Shown here piece after piece: positions 16,641 to 25,127 of a stretch of DNA of 64,000 nucleotides; the first letter of the stretch is position 1; each line of letters opens with the position of its first letter. Source of the DNA: Dyella humicola (GTDB taxonomy: Bacteria; Pseudomonadota; Gammaproteobacteria; Xanthomonadales; Rhodanobacteraceae); the NCBI RefSeq assembly GCF_026283945.1, contig NZ_JAPDPC010000003.1, positions 124,001-188,000 on the forward strand. The letters run 5' to 3'. The position numbers were made by a program, and so were the translations under genes. Below the pieces are notes generated by a model that worked only from the letters and a program-made list of their open reading frames with translations, searched no databases and was not told the DNA's origin.

Positions 16641-16795
16641 CCGGGCGGCAGTGGAACGGGCACCTTACTACGCTGCCTGGCGGGCTGAATGGGCCGATGG
16701 TTGGGGACGCGGGACGTTGGCTCCTCCCCCTGAGACCGCACGGCGTCCCCTTTTTGGGACAAGCAGGGGAGGGAGACATTTGCCGTGCGATGGAT

Positions 16796-18172
16796 TCACT
16801 GCAACGACCGCACCCTGAAATTACGCCCTTTGATCTTGCCCGCGCGCAGCCGCTCCAGCGCCTTGTTTGCAAGATCGCGACGGATGGCCACATACGCGCG
16901 CGTAGCGAACACGTCGATCTTGCCGATGTCATTGGCATCGAGCCCGGCATCGCCAGTGAGTGCGCCGAGAATATCTCCGGGGCGCAGCTTGTCCTGTCGT
17001 CCCGCGTCGATCACCACGGTCTTCATGGGCGCAAGGTTGAGCTGCTTACCCTTCGGTGCAGCGAGCTTGAGTGGCGACCAGGGCAGCGGCCGCCCAAGCT
17101 GTTCCTCGATATTGATCGCCTTCGGGCGCTCGCGAGGTGTGACCAGGGTGATGGCATGTCCAGCTTCACCGGCACGACCGGTGCGGCCGATGCGATGGGT
17201 GTGCGTATCCGGATCGTGCGCAATGTCGTAGCTCACCACCAGCGGCAGGGCAGCGATATCCAGGCCACGAGCGGCGACATCGGTAGCAACCAGGATGGAG
17301 CAGCTGCGATTGGCGAACTGCACCAGCACTTCATCGCGGTCGCGCTGTTCCATGTCGCCGTGCAAGGCGAGTGCGGAGAAGCCGCGTCGGTCCAGTTCCA
17401 TCGCTACGGCGTCGACATCCTTGCGCATATTGCAGAACACGAGCGCGTGTTGCGCATGTTCCTTGCCGAGCAGTTGCGCGAGTGCATCCATTTTGTGCGC
17501 TGGCTCCACTTCGTGGAAGCGCTGCTCGATGGTGGTCTCTTCGTGCGGCGTTTCCACCGTCACTTCCACCGGGTCGCGCTGCAAACGCTTGCTGACCTGG
17601 CGGATCTCCTCTGCGTAGGTGGCCGAGAACAGCAAGGTCTGGTGATGCTTGGCGATGCGTCCGACGATGTCGTCGATGGCTTCGGAGAAGCCCATGTCCA
17701 GCATGCGGTCGGCTTCGTCCAGCACCAGCACCTTGATACCGCCGCCATGCAGGCTGGCGCGCTTGAGATGCTCCTGCACGCGGCCAGGCGTGCCGACCAC
17801 GATATGCGGATCATGCGTGAGCGACGCCAGCTGCGGTCCCAGGGGCATGCCGCCACATAGCGTCAGCAACTTCACATTCGGGATATTCGCGGCGAGCTTG
17901 CGAATGGCCTTACTGACCTGATCAGCCAGCTCGCGCGTCGGGCAAAGCACCAGCACCTGCAGCCGGATGGTGTCCACGTCGAGGCTTTGCAGCAGGCTCA
18001 GGCCGAAGGCAGCGGTCTTGCCGCTACCCGTGCGCGCCTGCGCGATCACGTCGCGCCCTTCCAGCATCGGCGGCAGGCTTTGCGCCTGCACGGGCGTCAT
18101 CTCGGTGAATCCGAGGGTTTCCACGCTGGCGAGCAGGGCGGGCTTGAGCGGGAGCGTTCGGAAATCAGTCAT
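16796..18172 (-). CDS. dbpA: ATP-dependent RNA helicase DbpA
   Basis: A DEAD-box helicase acting on hairpin 92 of 23S rRNA during large-subunit assembly. It has 458 residues when started at the ATG matching E. coli DbpA (MTDFRTLPL); a GTG five codons upstream is also open. Visible motifs are ARTGSGKT (46-53), PTREL, GTPGR, DEAD (152-155), SAT (183-185), ATDVAARGLD and HRIGRTGR. The C-terminal DbpA RNA-binding domain (about 385-458, LRPGDILGALTG, IGKIDVFATRAYVAI) supports DbpA rather than another DEAD-box protein. It appears monocistronic. Confidence 0.93.
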   Translation of the reverse strand: MTDFRTLPLKPALLASVETLGFTEMTPVQAQSLPPMLEGRDVIAQARTGSGKTAAFGLSLLQSLDVDTIRLQVLVLCPTRELADQVSKAIRKLAANIPNVKLLTLCGGMPLGPQLASLTHDPHIVVGTPGRVQEHLKRASLHGGGIKVLVLDEADRMLDMGFSEAIDDIVGRIAKHHQTLLFSATYAEEIRQVSKRLQRDPVEVTVETPHEETTIEQRFHEVEPAHKMDALAQLLGKEHAQHALVFCNMRKDVDAVAMELDRRGFSALALHGDMEQRDRDEVLVQFANRSCSILVATDVAARGLDIAALPLVVSYDIAHDPDTHTHRIGRTGRAGEAGHAITLVTPRERPKAINIEEQLGRPLPWSPLKLAAPKGKQLNLAPMKTVVIDAGRQDKLRPGDILGALTGDAGLDANDIGKIDVFATRAYVAIRRDLANKALERLRAGKIKGRNFRVRSLQ

Positions 18173-18205
18173 GCGGCATTGTCGCACGCCGTTTGTGAGT
18201 GGAAG

Positions 18206-18226
18206 GGCGAGGGCAAGGCCCTCGCC
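18206..18226 (-). terminator. Hairpin after the sugar transporter gene
   Basis: A 9-bp perfect stem, GGCGAGGGC (18206-18214) with 18218-18226, has a 3-nt loop and lies 9 nt past the transporter stop on the minus strand. No T run. It also lies just upstream of dbpA. Confidence 0.55.
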
Positions 18227-18234
18227 CCAAATCG

Positions 18235-19662
18235 TCAGCTTTGCATGTCTTCCAGCTCGATGCCCTTGGTCTCACGCACGGAGACCACGACGAATACCAG
18301 CGATACCAGTGCAAACAGCGCATACAGGCCATAAGCGAAGCTCAGCCCGATTTCGGCCAGCTTGGGGAAGCTGCTGGTGATGGCGAAGTTCGCCAGCCAC
18401 TGCGCCGAAGCCGCCACCGCGAGCGCGATGGCGCGAATGCGGTTGGGGAACATCTCACCCAGCAGCACCCACACCATCGGTCCCCAGCTCAGGCCGAAGA
18501 ACACGACATAGGCATTGGCGGCAATGAGGGCGACGATATTCCACGGCGCGGGGAGGCTGAGGCTGGCGCCGCTGCCGCTGGCTTGCGAGAAGCACCAGGC
18601 CATCAGGCCCAGCGTGACGGCCATGCCGGCGGAACCGATCACCAGCAGCGGCTTACGGCCGATGCGGTCGACCAGGGCGATCGCCACCAGGGTCACCAGC
18701 ACGTTGACCACCGATGTAACCACGGTGATGGAGAACGAATCAGCCTCGCTGAAGCCCACCGAGTGCCACAGCGTCGACGAGTAATAGAAGATGACGTTGA
18801 TGCCTACGAACTGCTGGAAAACCGACAGCAGAATGCCGATCCACACCACCGGCAGCAGGCCGAAGCTCGAGCCGCGCAGATCGCGCAGCCGGGGGCGATA
18901 TTCGGAGTGCAGGCTCTGCTCGATGTCCTGCACCTTGGCGTCCAGCGCACGCTCGTTGGTCATGTTGAGCACCTGGCGCAGCACGTCGCGTGCCTCGGCC
19001 AGGCGACCCTTGGCGACCAGGTGGCGTGGCGATTCGGGCACGCCCAGCACCAGCGAGCCGTAGATCAACGCGGGTACCACGGCGACCAGGAACATCCAGC
19101 GCCACGCCGCGAGGCCAAGCCACAACGGCTGTGACGCGCCACCCGCCGTGCCGGCCAACCATGCATCGCTGAGCAAGGCGGCGAAGATGCCCAGCACGAT
19201 GGCCAGCTGTTGCAGCGAGCCGAGTCGGCCACGCACCTGGGCGGGAGAGATCTCCGCGATATAAGTGGGTGCGATGACCGAGGCGATGCCCACGCCGATG
19301 CCACCGACCAGGCGCCACAAGACGAGGCTGGCTACGCCGCCGACGAGGCCCGAACCCAGCGCGCTCATGGCCAGGAAGAGGGCCGCCACCTGCATGCTGC
19401 GAACGCGACCGAAGCGATCAGCCAGTGGGCCGGCATACCAGGCCCCGACGGCGGAGCCGAGCAGCGCACACGACACGGCGAAGCCGATTTGACCGGCACC
19501 CAGGCCAAAGTTGCCGCGCACGGCATCGACGGCGCCGTTGATCACCGCCGTATCGAAACCGAAAAGGAAACCACCCAGTGCGGCCGCTGCCGCAATCAGG
19601 ACCACGCGCACGGTGGCGTGCTGGCCCAGGTCATCCACTGCATTGCTCGTCGTGCTGCTCAT
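18235..19662 (-). CDS. Sugar porter family MFS transporter
   Basis: A sugar-proton symporter of 475 residues with twelve predicted membrane helices. Sugar porter signatures are FGFDTAVINGAVD in helix 1, ADRFGRVRS (loop 2-3), ISPAQVRGRLGSLQQL, PESPRHLVAKGR before the central loop, QQFVGINVIFYYSS in helix 7 and DRIGRKPLL (loop 8-9). The ending, RETKGIELEDMQ, is also typical (E-TKG). The GINVIFYYS motif is shared with xylose/glucose/arabinose porters, but the exact sugar is not decidable. The start at 19662 has GGGGAGAGG upstream; a longer frame upstream has no protein character. A palindrome 57 nt upstream may be its operator. Confidence 0.9.
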   Translation of the reverse strand: MSSTTSNAVDDLGQHATVRVVLIAAAAALGGFLFGFDTAVINGAVDAVRGNFGLGAGQIGFAVSCALLGSAVGAWYAGPLADRFGRVRSMQVAALFLAMSALGSGLVGGVASLVLWRLVGGIGVGIASVIAPTYIAEISPAQVRGRLGSLQQLAIVLGIFAALLSDAWLAGTAGGASQPLWLGLAAWRWMFLVAVVPALIYGSLVLGVPESPRHLVAKGRLAEARDVLRQVLNMTNERALDAKVQDIEQSLHSEYRPRLRDLRGSSFGLLPVVWIGILLSVFQQFVGINVIFYYSSTLWHSVGFSEADSFSITVVTSVVNVLVTLVAIALVDRIGRKPLLVIGSAGMAVTLGLMAWCFSQASGSGASLSLPAPWNIVALIAANAYVVFFGLSWGPMVWVLLGEMFPNRIRAIALAVAASAQWLANFAITSSFPKLAEIGLSFAYGLYALFALVSLVFVVVSVRETKGIELEDMQS

Positions 19663-19989
19663 CGCCTCTCCCCATGTGAGTCCGGCGATTCTGCGCTGGA
19701 CGCCTTGGCATAACGGAGTGAATACGTATGCACTAACGAGCCAACGATATCGAGTTTTCTCACCTACGGGAGCGAATGATGCAAGCGCGCAAATCCTTTC
19801 TGTCTCGTCATCCCGCCGAACGCTGGGATCTCGTGCCTTAAAGCTTGCCTGGCTTGTGCAGCGCAGCACGCGTAAGTCGCCTGGGCGTTGCGCACGCTAG
19901 TCGCTGGACCCCAGCCTGCGCCGGCGCGACGGGTGTGACCGTGGGTGTCGTGACCCAATGACTCTCCATCAGGAAGGAGAGCAAGCAGT
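19663..19989. other. Intergenic region rich in short inverted repeats
   Basis: This gap between rluF and the sugar porter contains ATCCC-N10-GGGAT (19810-19829), in a context GTCATCCC..GAACGCTGGGATC that recalls dispersed palindromic repeats of Xanthomonadales. It also holds a GTCGC..GCGCGAC imperfect dyad around 19899-19930 and TGGGT-GTCG-TGACCCA-type symmetry near 19943-19960. No gene was recognised. Confidence 0.4.
19719..19732. promoter_or_regulatory. LacI-type palindrome upstream of the sugar porter
   Basis: TGAATACGTATGCA has a perfect 8-bp core ATACGTAT and symmetric TG..CA ends. It is centred about 63 nt upstream of the transporter ATG, the size and place expected for a LacI-family operator. 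No regulator gene is adjacent. Confidence 0.4.
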
Positions 19990-20709
19990 TCACCACTGCG
20001 TGCGACCAGGCAGCAGCCCCTTCAATTCCGCCTCGGTGAGATTGCGCCACTGGCCAACCTTCAAATGGCCGAGCTTCACGTTGATGACGCGCACGCGCCG
20101 CAGCTGGGTCACGCGATAGCCGAACTCGGCCGCCATCAAGCGGATCTGCCGGTTCAGGCCCTGGGTCAGGATGATGCCGAAGCCGAACTTGGCGATCCTG
20201 CGTACTTTGCAGGACTTGGTCATCTGGCCGTGGATGCGCACGCCGCGCGCCATGCCCCTTAGGAATTCATCGGTGACCTGCTTGTTCACGGCCACCAGGT
20301 ATTCCTTCTCGTGGTTGTTCTCCGAGCGCAGGATCTCGTTGACGATGTCGCCGTTGCTGGTCAGCAGGATCAGGCCTTCCGAATCCTTGTCCAGACGGCC
20401 GATCGGGAAGACGCGTTCCTGATGATCGACGAAATCGACGATGTTGTCCTTCACGGTCTGGTCGGTGGTGCAGGTGATGCCGACCGGCTTGTTCAGGGCG
20501 ATATAGACGCCACGCTTGGCCGCCACGCTGGGCGCGAGGATGCGTGCGCGTACGATCTCGCCATCCACCCGCACTTCGTCGCCTTCGAGCGCCTTGGCAC
20601 CGGTGCTGACCGCCTCGCCATTGATGGTGACGCGCCCGGCCAGCAGCAACTCGTCCGCCTCACGGCGGGAGCAGAGTCCGGCTTCGCTGATGTATTTGTT
20701 GACGCGCAT
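19990..20709 (-). CDS. rluF: 23S rRNA pseudouridine synthase RluF-like
   Basis: Isomerises uridine in 23S rRNA (U2604 for E. coli RluF). The 239 residues have an N-terminal S4 RNA-binding domain (about 1-48, RVNKYISEAGLCSRREADELL) and a catalytic domain with GRLDKDSEGLILLT, where D107 is the catalytic aspartate. KEYLV, VQGLNRQIR-type residues and the final WRNLTEAEL region follow. IALNKPVGITCTT and DNIVDFV match RluF closely. The start at 20709 follows family alignment. A long inverted repeat lies only 20 nt upstream, so the 5' leader may be structured. Confidence 0.9.
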   Translation of the reverse strand: MRVNKYISEAGLCSRREADELLLAGRVTINGEAVSTGAKALEGDEVRVDGEIVRARILAPSVAAKRGVYIALNKPVGITCTTDQTVKDNIVDFVDHQERVFPIGRLDKDSEGLILLTSNGDIVNEILRSENNHEKEYLVAVNKQVTDEFLRGMARGVRIHGQMTKSCKVRRIAKFGFGIILTQGLNRQIRLMAAEFGYRVTQLRRVRVINVKLGHLKVGQWRNLTEAELKGLLPGRTQW

Positions 20710-20728
20710 CGGTTCGATTTTCTTCTTT

Positions 20729-20806
20729 TGTAGGAGCGCGCCCAGTGCGCGAAAAGCCAACGCAGCGGTGACACCGCGCCTTTCGCGCACTGGGTGCGCT
20801 CCTACA
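20729..20806. repeat. Long REP-like inverted repeat (TGTAGGAGCGC family)
   Basis: Arms 20729-20754 and 20781-20806 are 26 bp each with one mismatch. They begin TGTAGGAGCGC and end GCGCGAAA, with a 26-nt centre. This resembles the dispersed REP-like palindromes known in Pseudomonas and Xanthomonadales. It sits between yadH and rluF on the minus strand. A related half element, CGCTCCTACA, occurs at 36015-36024. Confidence 0.75.
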
Positions 20807-20820
20807 GATTTTTTCTTCGG

Positions 20821-21597
20821 TTAGGAGCGTAGCCCCACGCCACGCTTCAGCAACTGCAGCGCCACGATGGACAGGCCGATGACGAAGGCCAGCATCACCG
20901 CGAACGCCACGCCGATCTGCACGTCGCTCACACCAAGCACGCCGAAGCGGAACGCGTTGACCATATACAGGATCGGGTTGACCATCGAGATGCTGCGCCA
21001 CGGTTCGCCCAGCATGCTCACCGAATAGAACACGCCGCCGAGATACGTAAGCGGGGTGAGCACGAAGGTCGGTACCAGCGCGATGTCATCGAATTTCTTC
21101 GCATACACGGCATTGACGAAGCCGGCGAGCGAAAAGATCGTCGCGCCAAGGATCACCGAGGCCACCGTGATCAGTGGATGGACCACGTGCAAGTGCGTGA
21201 AGAACAGCGCGATCACCAGCACCAGGGCGCCGACGATCACGCCGCGCGTCACGGCACCGGTGACATAACCCAGCAGGATCACCCAGTTCGGCATGGGCGA
21301 CACCAGCATTTCCTCCACCGCACGGCTGAACTTGGCGCCGAAGAACGAGCTGGAGATATTGCCGTAGCTGTTGGTGATGATGCTCATCATCACCAGGCCG
21401 GGCACGATGTACTGCATGTACGTGAAGCCGCCTTCAATGGTGCCAATGCGGCTGCCGATCAGCTTGCCGAAGATCACGAAGTACAGCGTCATCGTGATGG
21501 CGGGCGGAATCAGCGTCTGCGTCCAGATGCGCATGATGCGCACGATTTCGCGCCGGACGATGGTGTTGAGCGCAACCAGGTTGCCGGCACTGTTCAT
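20821..21597 (-). CDS. yadH: ABC-2 type permease, YadH-like
   Basis: The membrane subunit of an ABC-2 exporter: 258 residues with six predicted helices. Long stretches follow E. coli YadH, including RIMRIWTQTLIPPAITMTLYF, GSRIG, QYIVPGLVMMSIITN, SSFFGAKF and the signature VPTFVLTPLTYLGGVFYS. It ends in RGVGLRS. The ATG overlaps the TGA of the ATPase gene (ATGA), so both subunits are translationally coupled. The cargo of YadGH is not established. A longer upstream open frame is only a shadow of the ATPase gene. Confidence 0.9.
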   Translation of the reverse strand: MNSAGNLVALNTIVRREIVRIMRIWTQTLIPPAITMTLYFVIFGKLIGSRIGTIEGGFTYMQYIVPGLVMMSIITNSYGNISSSFFGAKFSRAVEEMLVSPMPNWVILLGYVTGAVTRGVIVGALVLVIALFFTHLHVVHPLITVASVILGATIFSLAGFVNAVYAKKFDDIALVPTFVLTPLTYLGGVFYSVSMLGEPWRSISMVNPILYMVNAFRFGVLGVSDVQIGVAFAVMLAFVIGLSIVALQLLKRGVGLRS

Positions 21598-22568
21598 GCG
21601 ACTTTCTCCTCGTTGCCCTTGGTGGTTCGGCCCTGCTCTGTTCGGCCCTGTTCGACCAGGCGTACGAACAGTTCTTCCAGGCGGTTGGTCTTGTTGCGCA
21701 TCGAGGTCACCGTCACGCCCTGGGCGGACAGCACCGCGAACAGCGAGTTGAGATCGTGCGAGCGGGACATCTCCGCTTCCACCGTGTGCTCGTCGATGCG
21801 GCGCAAGGTGATGCCCGGAATCGTTGGCAGCTCGGTCAACGCCTGTTGGATGTCGAGCACGAAGGTTTCCACGTCCAGCGTGGCCAGCAGGCGCTTCATC
21901 GAAGTATTCTCCACGATGCTGCCGTGGTCGATGATGGCGATGTTGCGGCACAGCTGTTCGGCTTCCTCCAGGTAGTGCGTGGTGAGGATGACCGTGGTGC
22001 CGGCGGCGTTGATGCCGCTGACAAACTGCCACATCGAGCGGCGGATCTCGATATCCACGCCCGCCGTGGGTTCGTCGAGAATCAGCAGCTTGGGCTCGTT
22101 CATCATGGCGCGGGCGATCATCAGGCGACGCTTCATGCCCCCGGAAAGCATGCGCGCCTGGTGCTGCGCCTTATCCCACAGGCGCAGTTCCTTCAGGTAC
22201 TTCTCGGCGCGCTCCATCGCGATCTTGCGCGGGATGCCGTAGAAACCGGCCTCGTTCACGCAGATGTCGAACGGCTTCTCGAACTGGTTGAAATTGATTT
22301 CCTGGGGTACCAGGCCGATCAGCTGCATGGCTTTGCCGCGCTGCTTGTTCACCGACACGCCAAACACCTGGGCATCGCCGCCGCTGGCGTTCACTAGTGA
22401 AGACAGGATGCCGATCAGGGTGGACTTGCCGGCGCCGTTGGGGCCCAGCAGGGCGAAGAAATCGCCGGGCTGGACGGTCAGACTGATGCCTTTGAGGGCT
22501 TCAACGCCATTGCTGTAGGTCTTGCGCAGGTTGTCGACAACCAGCGCGGGAGGAGAAGTAGGGGACAT
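21594..22568 (-). CDS. yadG: ABC transporter ATP-binding protein, YadG-like
   Basis: The ATPase of the YadGH exporter, 324 residues from the ATG at 22568 (a GTG at 22577 adds three). Motifs are GPNGAGKST (Walker A), the LVPQE Q-loop, LSGGMKRR (signature), LLILDEPTAGVD (Walker B/D-loop) and the LTTHYLEEAE switch His. The C-terminal part, including NKTNRLEELFV, is characteristic of YadG. Near the end a five-residue unit, EQGRT, is duplicated. A perfect TATAAT lies upstream on this strand, giving a short leader. Confidence 0.9.
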   Translation of the reverse strand: MSPTSPPALVVDNLRKTYSNGVEALKGISLTVQPGDFFALLGPNGAGKSTLIGILSSLVNASGGDAQVFGVSVNKQRGKAMQLIGLVPQEINFNQFEKPFDICVNEAGFYGIPRKIAMERAEKYLKELRLWDKAQHQARMLSGGMKRRLMIARAMMNEPKLLILDEPTAGVDIEIRRSMWQFVSGINAAGTTVILTTHYLEEAEQLCRNIAIIDHGSIVENTSMKRLLATLDVETFVLDIQQALTELPTIPGITLRRIDEHTVEAEMSRSHDLNSLFAVLSAQGVTVTSMRNKTNRLEELFVRLVEQGRTEQGRTTKGNEEKVA

Positions 22569-22595
22569 GGGCTGCACCGGAGGGGCTAGCCACTT

Positions 22596-22601
22596 ATTAT
22601 A
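22596..22601 (-). promoter_or_regulatory. TATAAT -10 element of yadGH
   Basis: A consensus TATAAT on the minus strand would start transcription near 22589, about 20 nt before the yadG ATG. It is embedded in GCCAC-N9-GTGGC (22589-22607), which could be an operator. No good -35 was found. Confidence 0.4.
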
Positions 22602-22662
22602 CGTGGCTTGCCCAAGCCGTCCCGAATGGCCTGGCGATCACATCGTTTCCCCCGGAAAACCC

Positions 22663-23409
22663 ATGGCCGACCACTTCAAACTCCGTCTCGTCGACAGCAC
22701 CATGCTGGCGCCTTCCGTGCGTCACATGGCGTTTGAGCGCGTCGACGGTCAGCCACTGGCCTTTGTGCCGGGGCAGTTCCTGCAGATCCACTTCCATTAC
22801 GCCGACGGCACGGCCACCAAGCGCAGCTACTCGGTAGGCACCGTGGGTGATGGTTCCTCGCCGGTGCAGCGCATCGAAATCGCCGTGAGCTATGTCGAGG
22901 GTGGCGCCGCCACCCAGCTGCTGTGCGAGCTGCCGCACGGTGGCGTGATCGACGCCAGCGGACCGTATGGTCGCTTCTGCCTGCAGGCGGGCGATACCAA
23001 CGGCCGCTACCTGCTGCTGGCCACCGGCACCGGCGTTACGCCTTATCGCGCCATGCTGCCGCAGATTCAGGCGCTGCTGCAGAAGGGCGGGCGCGAGGTG
23101 GTCTTGCTCTACGGCGCCCGCAATGAAACCGAGCTGTTGTATGGCGAGGAGTTCGAGGCGTTCGCTCAGGCCAATCCCGGCTTCACCTTCCATGGCTGCC
23201 TGAGCCGCCAGCCGCGTGCCGTGCCGCGCCCCAGCGATCGCCAGGGGCATGTGCAAAACGTGCTGGCCGAGCTGGCGCCGAGCGCCGAGCGCGACATCGC
23301 CTACCTGTGCGGCAACCCGAACATGGTCGACGCCGCGTTCGCGGCGTTGAAGGACTTTGGGCTGGCCGTGGCCCAAATTCGCCGCGAGAAGTACATCTCC
23401 TCGCGCTGA
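22663..23409 (+). CDS. fpr: Ferredoxin-NADP reductase-like flavoprotein
   Basis: The 248 residues have the ferredoxin-NADP(H) reductase fold. An FAD-binding barrel carries RSYS (54-57), the FAD isoalloxazine motif, and GGAAT for pyrophosphate binding. An NADP domain has GTGVTPYRAML (122-132), LLYGARNETELLY and LCGNPNMV. The C-terminus IRREKYISSR places the last residues near the flavin. It probably transfers electrons between NADPH and ferredoxin or flavodoxin. Fpr-like naming is from fold, not proof of partner. The ATG at 22663 has only a weak ribosome-binding site but is where similarity begins. It is divergent from yadGH. Confidence 0.88.
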   Translation: MADHFKLRLVDSTMLAPSVRHMAFERVDGQPLAFVPGQFLQIHFHYADGTATKRSYSVGTVGDGSSPVQRIEIAVSYVEGGAATQLLCELPHGGVIDASGPYGRFCLQAGDTNGRYLLLATGTGVTPYRAMLPQIQALLQKGGREVVLLYGARNETELLYGEEFEAFAQANPGFTFHGCLSRQPRAVPRPSDRQGHVQNVLAELAPSAERDIAYLCGNPNMVDAAFAALKDFGLAVAQIRREKYISSR

Positions 23410-23544
23410 GCCGGCCCGCGCCCGTTTCCTTAACGCTCTCAGAACCCCGGCCTCAAGTTGCGCCGGGACGTGCCGCTAAATGGAAGGTCCCTGGCAAGCT
23501 CTTCGGCCCTCCAGTGACCTTCATCGTCCAAATTGACCAAAAAA

Positions 23545-23560
23545 TGTGACCAGGTTCACA
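23545..23560. promoter_or_regulatory. CRP/Clp-type binding site
   Basis: TGTGACCAGGTTCACA is a perfect TGTGA-N6-TCACA palindrome, the recognition sequence shared by CRP and the Xanthomonad Clp protein. It is centred about 110 nt upstream of the small pilin-like gene. Activation of that gene by a CRP-family protein is inferred. Confidence 0.75.
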
Positions 23561-23661
23561 TTGTGGAGACGTGCGCGGGTTTTGCATTAAAGACCCCATC
23601 GGCCCTGCCGATAGATCCCCAACGTACCTAGCCGACGTGCGGGTGCAGGAAGGGGCCCGTC

Positions 23662-24015
23662 ATGAAAGGTTGGATTCGCCGTACCTGGTTGGTTTGCGTG
23701 GTCGCCATGGCGCTAGGCGCGCCGGCGGCGTATGCGAGCGGCGGCACGATTACTTTCGTCGGTGCCATTCTTGCGCCGACTTGTCTGGCCGATGCCGGGG
23801 ATGTTTCAAGCATGGCGCCGGGTGGTTCGGGTCGGCGCAGTTGCGATGGATCGGGCTCGGGCACCAGCGATTCGGCGTCTTATGTGGTGAAAGTCAGCAC
23901 GGTGGCTGCCTCGGGTATTGCCGATGATCGCGTGCTTCGTTATTTCTCGAGCTACGCCAGGGCCGCGGGTGAGGACGATGCGGCCGTGAAGCTGGTCACG
24001 CAGACTTTCGAATGA
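23662..24015 (+). CDS. Small exported pilin-like protein
   Basis: The 117 residues have a signal peptide (WLVCVVAMALGAPAAYA). The mature N-terminus, SGGTITFVGAILAPTC, resembles the first strand of type 1 pilins; Cys41 and Cys61 could form the usual disulphide. The C-terminus, AVKLVTQTFE, looks like a donor-groove strand. The protein is much shorter than a normal pilin (about 160-180), so it may be a minor subunit, a terminator or an independent small beta protein. It faces the fimbrial operon tail to tail with 14 bp between stops and has its own CRP-type site. Confidence 0.65.
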   Translation: MKGWIRRTWLVCVVAMALGAPAAYASGGTITFVGAILAPTCLADAGDVSSMAPGGSGRRSCDGSGSGTSDSASYVVKVSTVAASGIADDRVLRYFSSYARAAGEDDAAVKLVTQTFE

Positions 24016-24029
24016 CGATGGTCTGAGGC

Positions 24030-25127
24030 TTACTGGTAACTCATCACGAAGGTGACTGTTGCGGTTACCCCTCCCGCCGTGACGGGCGAGCCCGTCTGGT
24101 AGTACTGGGCGTAATAGGGCACTGAAAGTGTGCCGTTGCTGGTGGATGTCGCGATCGTCTGGCTGGTGGCTCCGGTGACGTCTACCGCAGCGCTACTGCC
24201 GTTAAGAATCTGCACGCCAACATTGCCTGCATTGCCGGCGCCGCTGGTCGGCAGCACGACGCCCTTGGTGGCGGCCGGATTACTCGCCGTCATGGTAATG
24301 AGTACGTCCTTGCTCGAGGACTTGCAGGTCAGGTTGATATTGAACGCGGTCTTGCCACCGGTGGCGCCGGTGCCGTTGAGGACAGCGGCATTGATGTTGG
24401 GCAGGGTTACCGTGAGGTTCTGCGAGGCGGTGCTTACGCTGCACGAGCCGGTACGGACCGAGCTGGCGCCAAGGTACAGATTTACCGCTGTCATCTGCGT
24501 ACTGCTGGAGTTCGCCGAACCGCCCGAGATGTACCACCAAAACGGGATCAGCGTGATTCCTGTCAACTGGCCTGACCCAACCGTGATCGGGCCTGTCACC
24601 ATCAGGTGGCCCACAAACGTGGCGCTTACCGTGCCGCTATAGCTTCCCAGGGCGGCGTTGGATGGCGCAGTGACGGATCCGACCGGATAACCCGCGAACT
24701 TGTTCGGACCGTCGTTAACATTGCCGCTCTGGCTGGTAGCCTGCACGGGGCTGGCCGTCACATTCAAGGCGAGGCCCGTGATGTTGGTTTTGAACGTGAT
24801 GCCCGGGCCGGTGGTGACGTTCGTGGCGTCCAGTGGCGCGAGAGTCTGGCCCGCCTGGATTGTCGCTATGTGGTCGGCTGCCGAGTTGCTGATAGGCAGG
24901 CCGGAGCAGGTAAAGACAATGGTCACGGGAGCGGAGGTGGCGATCTCCGATCCCACCGTCGGCGTGGTCGATGGCAGGATCACATCTGGCATGGTGATGG
25001 TTGCAGGCCCTGCAGTGCAGTTGGCAGCGGCGGCCGCCAGCGGCGCCCAGCCAAGCGCGCCGCCCATTACCAACAACAGGCTCAGGAGTGGCGCAAAACA
25101 GCGCGTGCGGGAAGACCGAAACATCAT
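24030..25127 (-). CDS. Fimbrial tip adhesin, two-domain
   Basis: The 365 residues have a signal peptide, an N-terminal domain rich in Ser/Thr/Val starting at ANCTAGPATITMPDV (probable receptor-binding lectin domain, to about 200), and a C-terminal pilin domain (CSVSTASQNLTVTLPNINAAVLNGTG on). The end, TATVTFVMSYQ, is the alternating strand and penultimate Tyr used in chaperone donor-strand complementation. It is last in the chaperone-usher operon and its ATG overlaps the usher TGA, the usual position for a tip adhesin. The receptor cannot be predicted. Confidence 0.8.
   Translation of the reverse strand: MMFRSSRTRCFAPLLSLLLVMGGALGWAPLAAAAANCTAGPATITMPDVILPSTTPTVGSEIATSAPVTIVFTCSGLPISNSAADHIATIQAGQTLAPLDATNVTTGPGITFKTNITGLALNVTASPVQATSQSGNVNDGPNKFAGYPVGSVTAPSNAALGSYSGTVSATFVGHLMVTGPITVGSGQLTGITLIPFWWYISGGSANSSSTQMTAVNLYLGASSVRTGSCSVSTASQNLTVTLPNINAAVLNGTGATGGKTAFNINLTCKSSSKDVLITMTASNPAATKGVVLPTSGAGNAGNVGVQILNGSSAAVDVTGATSQTIATSTSNGTLSVPYYAQYYQTGSPVTAGGVTATVTFVMSYQ

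Noticed and set aside
18199-19134. 311-codon plus-strand frame opposite the sugar porter
   Set aside because: Gln/His/Asp-rich antisense shadow of a well-supported transporter gene.
21640-21670. Short tandem repeat at the end of yadG
   Set aside because: Only two copies of a 15-bp unit (EQGRT twice), normal micro-duplication in a flexible tail.
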